From DATDVC01 sp036517695 (GTDB lineage: Bacteria; Patescibacteriota; Minisyncoccia; Phycocordibacterales; WO2-35-19), in assembly GCA_036517695.1 (NCBI GenBank), contig DATDVC010000033.1, positions 1 through 13,912 of the forward strand: a stretch of 13,912 nt of DNA, in the 5' to 3' direction. Within the stretch, counting starts at the first letter, position 1; each line of letters starts with the position of its first letter. The position numbers were made by a program, and so were the translations under genes. Shown here one piece after another: positions 11,976-13,912 of this stretch. Below the pieces are notes generated by a model, which worked only from the letters and a program-made list of their open reading frames with translations, was not told the DNA's origin and did not search any database.

Positions 11976-13247
11976 ATGCCACGTATAAACAAAATAGAAG
12001 CGCGAGAAATATTGGACTCCAGAGGCAACCCGACTTTGGAAGTAGACTGTTTCGTGGGCGATTCGCCGGCTGGCGGAATGGGCAGATTTTCGGTGCCAAG
12101 CGGAGCTTCGACCGGAAAATATGAAGCTCTTGAAAAAAGGGACAATGACCTTGAACGGTTTGGCGGCAGAGGGGTAAAGGAACTTGCTTTGAGAATAGAA
12201 GATGAAATTACCCCAATGCTTTTAAATAAAGATTTTGATCAAAAAAGCTTGGATAATTTTCTCATTGAAAAAGACGGCACTCCAAACAAATCAAACTTCG
12301 GGGCAAATGTGGTTCTCGGGCTCTCGATGTCTTTTGCAAAGGCACTGGCGGAAAATACTTCTCTTCCCTTTTGGAAATATATAAAAAATATTTCGGGGAA
12401 AGCTGAAAATGACGAAGTGAAGATGCCAACCCCGATGATCAACATCATAAACGGTGGCATTCATGCCGACAGCGGGCTTGATATACAGGAGTTCATGATT
12501 GTGCCCCTCAAAGATGAAAGTTTGGCCGAAAAAATCAGGAAGTCCGATGAAGTTTTTCAAAATCTAAAACTGGTTTTGGGAGCCATGTCTTTGTCGGTGG
12601 CGGTTGGAGACGAGGGTGGCTTTGCTCCAAAAGTAGAGAGTCACAGGAGGACTTTGGAGCTCATAAGAGAGGCGATTAGAAACGCCGGCTTTTCTTTGGG
12701 GGAAGATTTTGGCATTGCGCTAGATGTTGCCGCTTCACAACTCTTAAATTCGGAAAACGATTATTTTATGAAATCCGAAAATCGTCATTTTAATCGCGAA
12801 GAACTTTTGGAATATTACCAAAGTTTGACAAACGACTTCCCCATCGTCTCCATCGAGGATCCTTTTGCTGAAGATGATTGGGAAGGAAATGTGGCTTTTA
12901 CCAAAAAATTTGGAGATAAAATTATAGTTGTGGGGGATGATTTGCTCGTTACCAACCCCAGGCGTTTGGAAGAAGGTATAAAAAAGAAGGCGGCAAATGC
13001 TATTTTGATAAAGCTCAACCAAATAGGCACTTTGAGCGAAACTTTGGAGGTTATAAAAATGGCAAGAGGTGCAAATTGGCAAACCGTCATTTCTCATCGT
13101 TCGGGCGAAACCGAGGATACTTCTATAGATCATTTAGCAGTCGGCACAAACAGCTCTTATATAAAAACCGGCTCTCTCTCGCGCGGTGAACGGACTGCCA
13201 AGTATAATGAACTTCTGCGAATCGAAGAGAGTTTGAAAAATCTTTAA
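11976..13247 (+). CDS. eno: Enolase
   Basis: It converts 2-phosphoglycerate to phosphoenolpyruvate and water. 423 aa, the usual bacterial length. The N-terminal motifs EILDSRGNPTLEVD and VPSGASTGKYEALE are complete. INGGIHADSGLDIQEFMIVP contains the substrate-binding His; VGDEGGFAP carries the proton-donor Glu (E213 here); SIEDPFAEDDW and VVGDDL hold metal-binding acids; ILIKLNQIGT carries the catalytic Lys346; SHRSGETEDTSIDHLAVG and IKTGSLSRGERTAKYNELLRIEE close the barrel. All key residues are intact. The gene starts 2 nt after ldhA with no clear SD, so it is probably translated by coupling. It links the glycerate kinase and PEP synthase products encoded at 5.5-9.3 kb. Confidence 0.97.
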   Translation: MPRINKIEAREILDSRGNPTLEVDCFVGDSPAGGMGRFSVPSGASTGKYEALEKRDNDLERFGGRGVKELALRIEDEITPMLLNKDFDQKSLDNFLIEKDGTPNKSNFGANVVLGLSMSFAKALAENTSLPFWKYIKNISGKAENDEVKMPTPMINIINGGIHADSGLDIQEFMIVPLKDESLAEKIRKSDEVFQNLKLVLGAMSLSVAVGDEGGFAPKVESHRRTLELIREAIRNAGFSLGEDFGIALDVAASQLLNSENDYFMKSENRHFNREELLEYYQSLTNDFPIVSIEDPFAEDDWEGNVAFTKKFGDKIIVVGDDLLVTNPRRLEEGIKKKAANAILIKLNQIGTLSETLEVIKMARGANWQTVISHRSGETEDTSIDHLAVGTNSSYIKTGSLSRGERTAKYNELLRIEESLKNL

Positions 13248-13275
13248 TTTTTGTTATATTTGAGTATAAATTTCT

Positions 13276-13353
13276 GTCCGACTCCGTTCCTCGCTCTGCT
13301 CGGAACTACGCCGGACGCTGAAATTTTATAGTCGCTTTGCTCCTTAAAATTTC
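13276..13353. repeat. Two inverted repeats between eno and tRNA-Ile
   Basis: First: GTCCG (13276-13280)/CGGAC (13312-13316) and GTTCC (13286-13290)/GGAAC (13302-13306), with a 5x5 internal loop and an 11-nt loop. Second: GAAATTTTA (13320-13328)/TAAAATTTC (13345-13353), a perfect 9-bp dyad with a 16-nt loop, ending at the base before tRNA-Ile. No T-run follows either, so they are not ordinary terminators. They could be REP-like elements or tRNA-processing structures. TATAAA (13265-13270) just upstream may be the tRNA promoter. Confidence 0.55.
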
Positions 13354-13427
13354 GCGCGTGTAGCTCAGGTGGTTAGAGCACCCCACTGATAATGGGGAGG
13401 TCCCACGTTCAAGTCGTGGCACGCGCA
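13354..13427 (+). tRNA. tRNA-Ile (anticodon GAT)
   Basis: The acceptor GCGCGTG (13354-13360) pairs with CACGCGC (13420-13426), then A. D-arm TAGCTCAGGTGGTTAGAGC, anticodon stem CCCCA/TGGGG with loop CTGATAA (anticodon GAT), variable AGGTC, T-arm CCACG/CGTGG with loop TTCAAGT. 74 nt; CCA is not encoded. Confidence 0.96.
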
Positions 13428-13438
13428 CTGTTTTGCAA

Positions 13439-13473
13439 AAAGCAAAAGGGGTGGCGCTTTCGCACACACCCCT
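13439..13473 (-). terminator. Terminator of the 87-aa membrane protein gene
   Basis: On the minus strand AGGGGTG.GTGC, a GAAA tetraloop, then GCGC.CACCCCT form an 11-bp stem with one bulge, followed by TTTTGCTTTTTG. It lies about 20 nt past the stop at 13492. Confidence 0.8.
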
Positions 13474-13491
13474 CGACCACTGTCTCTCTGA

Positions 13492-13755
13492 CTATCGCCG
13501 GCGTAGACCAGAGTGTCTCTCTGGTTCGTGCTCGGGCCACTTTACTCGGCGGATGAGTTCTTCTTTGTCGTCCTTGCACCACAAGAGCCCAAAGATCCCA
13601 ACGAAGAAAATCACTACGGCCAAGACTATATCAGTGGTTGGTGGTATCTTCCATTGATCGTCTGGGTCGAAAATTGTCAGAAAACCGATACTTGCCCCCA
13701 AGCAGATCGGTAGTCCGACGAGAACCAAAGACACAAAAAAGGCCACTGTCTTCAT
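13492..13755 (-). CDS. Small two-helix membrane protein with basic tail, unknown function
   Basis: The start at 13755 is chosen because AGGAGG (13770-13765) lies 9 nt before this ATG; a longer frame starting at 13782 would put the SD inside the gene. The 87-aa product has a first hydrophobic helix at residues 3-28 (VAFFVSLVLVGLPICLG...) that could be a signal anchor, a polar loop DPDDQWKIPPTTD, a second helix at about 45-62 (VLAVVIFFVGIFGLLW), and a charged tail ending HSGLRRR. Both ends probably face the cytoplasm. No family is recognised. The unit is complete: promoter TTTACT-N17-TATGAT, SD and terminator. It resembles the 82-aa gene at 390-638 in build, though not in sequence. Confidence 0.7.
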   Translation of the reverse strand: MKTVAFFVSLVLVGLPICLGASIGFLTIFDPDDQWKIPPTTDIVLAVVIFFVGIFGLLWCKDDKEELIRRVKWPEHEPERHSGLRRR

Positions 13756-13782
13756 TCTGGTCAGCCTCCTAATTAAAACCAT

Positions 13783-13811
13783 ATCATATATTTAAAATAA
13801 AAGTAAGTAAA
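13783..13811 (-). promoter_or_regulatory. Leftward promoter of the 87-aa gene
   Basis: Minus strand: TTTACT (13811-13806), 17-nt spacer, TATGAT (13788-13783). Expected start near 13776, six bases before the SD. Confidence 0.65.
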
Positions 13812-13812
13812 G

Positions 13813-13821
13813 TGTGGATAA
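13813..13821 (-). promoter_or_regulatory. Single consensus DnaA box
   Basis: TTATCCACA on the minus strand, an exact match to the DnaA-box consensus, 1 nt upstream of the -35 of the 87-aa gene. It is alone, so a regulatory site or chance are both possible; there is no origin-like cluster. Confidence 0.3.
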
Positions 13822-13830
13822 TTTTTAGGT

Positions 13831-13864
13831 ATCAAAAAAGCCCTAAAATAAGGGCTTTTTTGAT
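13831..13864. terminator. Bidirectional intrinsic terminator
   Basis: ATCAAAAAAGCCCT (13831-13844) and AGGGCTTTTTTGAT (13851-13864) form a perfect 14-bp stem with an AAAATA loop and T-runs on both strands. A second small hairpin ATCGCC-GAAGA-GGCGAT (13862-13878) overlaps its right edge. The gene it serves probably lies beyond the right end on the minus strand; 13879-13912 shows no feature I can support. Confidence 0.8.
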
Positions 13865-13912
13865 CGCCGAAGAGGCGATAGATATTCTTTGTTTTGTTCC
13901 GTTCAGTTTGCG

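Noticed and set aside
13433..13713. Plus-strand open frames after tRNA-Ile
   Set aside because: They are antisense to the 87-aa membrane protein gene, which has its own promoter, SD and terminator.
13783..13878. Replication origin near the DnaA box
   Set aside because: Only one exact box, no AT-rich unwinding region with further boxes, and no dnaA or dnaN nearby.

Overview
This window looks like a chromosomal segment of a small-genome bacterium, most likely a member of the Patescibacteria/CPR (Parcubacteria-like). The assignment rests on inference: densely packed short genes, three tRNA genes with no encoded CCA, an rpsP-khpA-trmD operon lacking rimM and rplS, a TrmD with a shortened C-terminus, a PaaX/Cas2-like protein of the kind common in those genomes, and a minimal fermentative carbon pathway. 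TGA is used as a normal stop, so the recoded Gracilibacteria/SR1 code does not apply.

Layout. 1-915 is a patchwork of very small genes (a leftward partial start, an 82-aa membrane protein, a 40-aa basic protein and an SD-preceded frame at 223), separated by strong hairpin terminators and compact promoters. 918-3112 is leftward: an unrecognised A+T-rich 225-aa protein, then a GH15/phosphorylase-kinase-like (alpha/alpha)6 protein with two small helical genes ahead of it. 3203-3412 on the plus strand holds a promoter, a run of strong hairpins and an intrinsic terminator with no convincing gene: a candidate structured RNA of about 175 nt. 3422-5180 is the leftward operon (75-aa coiled coil)-rpsP-khpA-trmD. 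5238-5414 carries tRNA-Leu(CAG) and tRNA-Pro(CGG), both G36G37 tRNAs, which is the class of tRNA that TrmD methylates. 5477-9254 is glycerate 2-kinase plus phosphoenolpyruvate synthase. 9317-10942 holds an HTH regulator with its own dyad operator, a Cas2-like gene between two identical 39-bp palindromes, and a MORN-like protein. 10972-13247 is D-2-hydroxyacid dehydrogenase plus enolase. The right end has paired inverted repeats, tRNA-Ile(GAT), a small membrane protein and a terminator.

How the genes fit together. Glycerate 2-kinase (2-phosphoglycerate), enolase (PEP), PEP synthase (PEP/pyruvate) and a D-lactate-type dehydrogenase form a contiguous lower-glycolysis/fermentation chain, interrupted only by the accessory island at 9.3-10.9 kb. 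The rpsP/khpA/trmD operon and the two tRNAs form a translation cluster.

The strongest unusual signals are the Cas2-like gene bracketed by identical palindromes, the structured RNA candidate, and a 42-bp sequence present identically inside both trmD and ppsA and translated in different frames. Promoters are also unusually compact: some place the -10 box 7 nt from the start codon (leaderless), and others start transcription almost on the Shine-Dalgarno.
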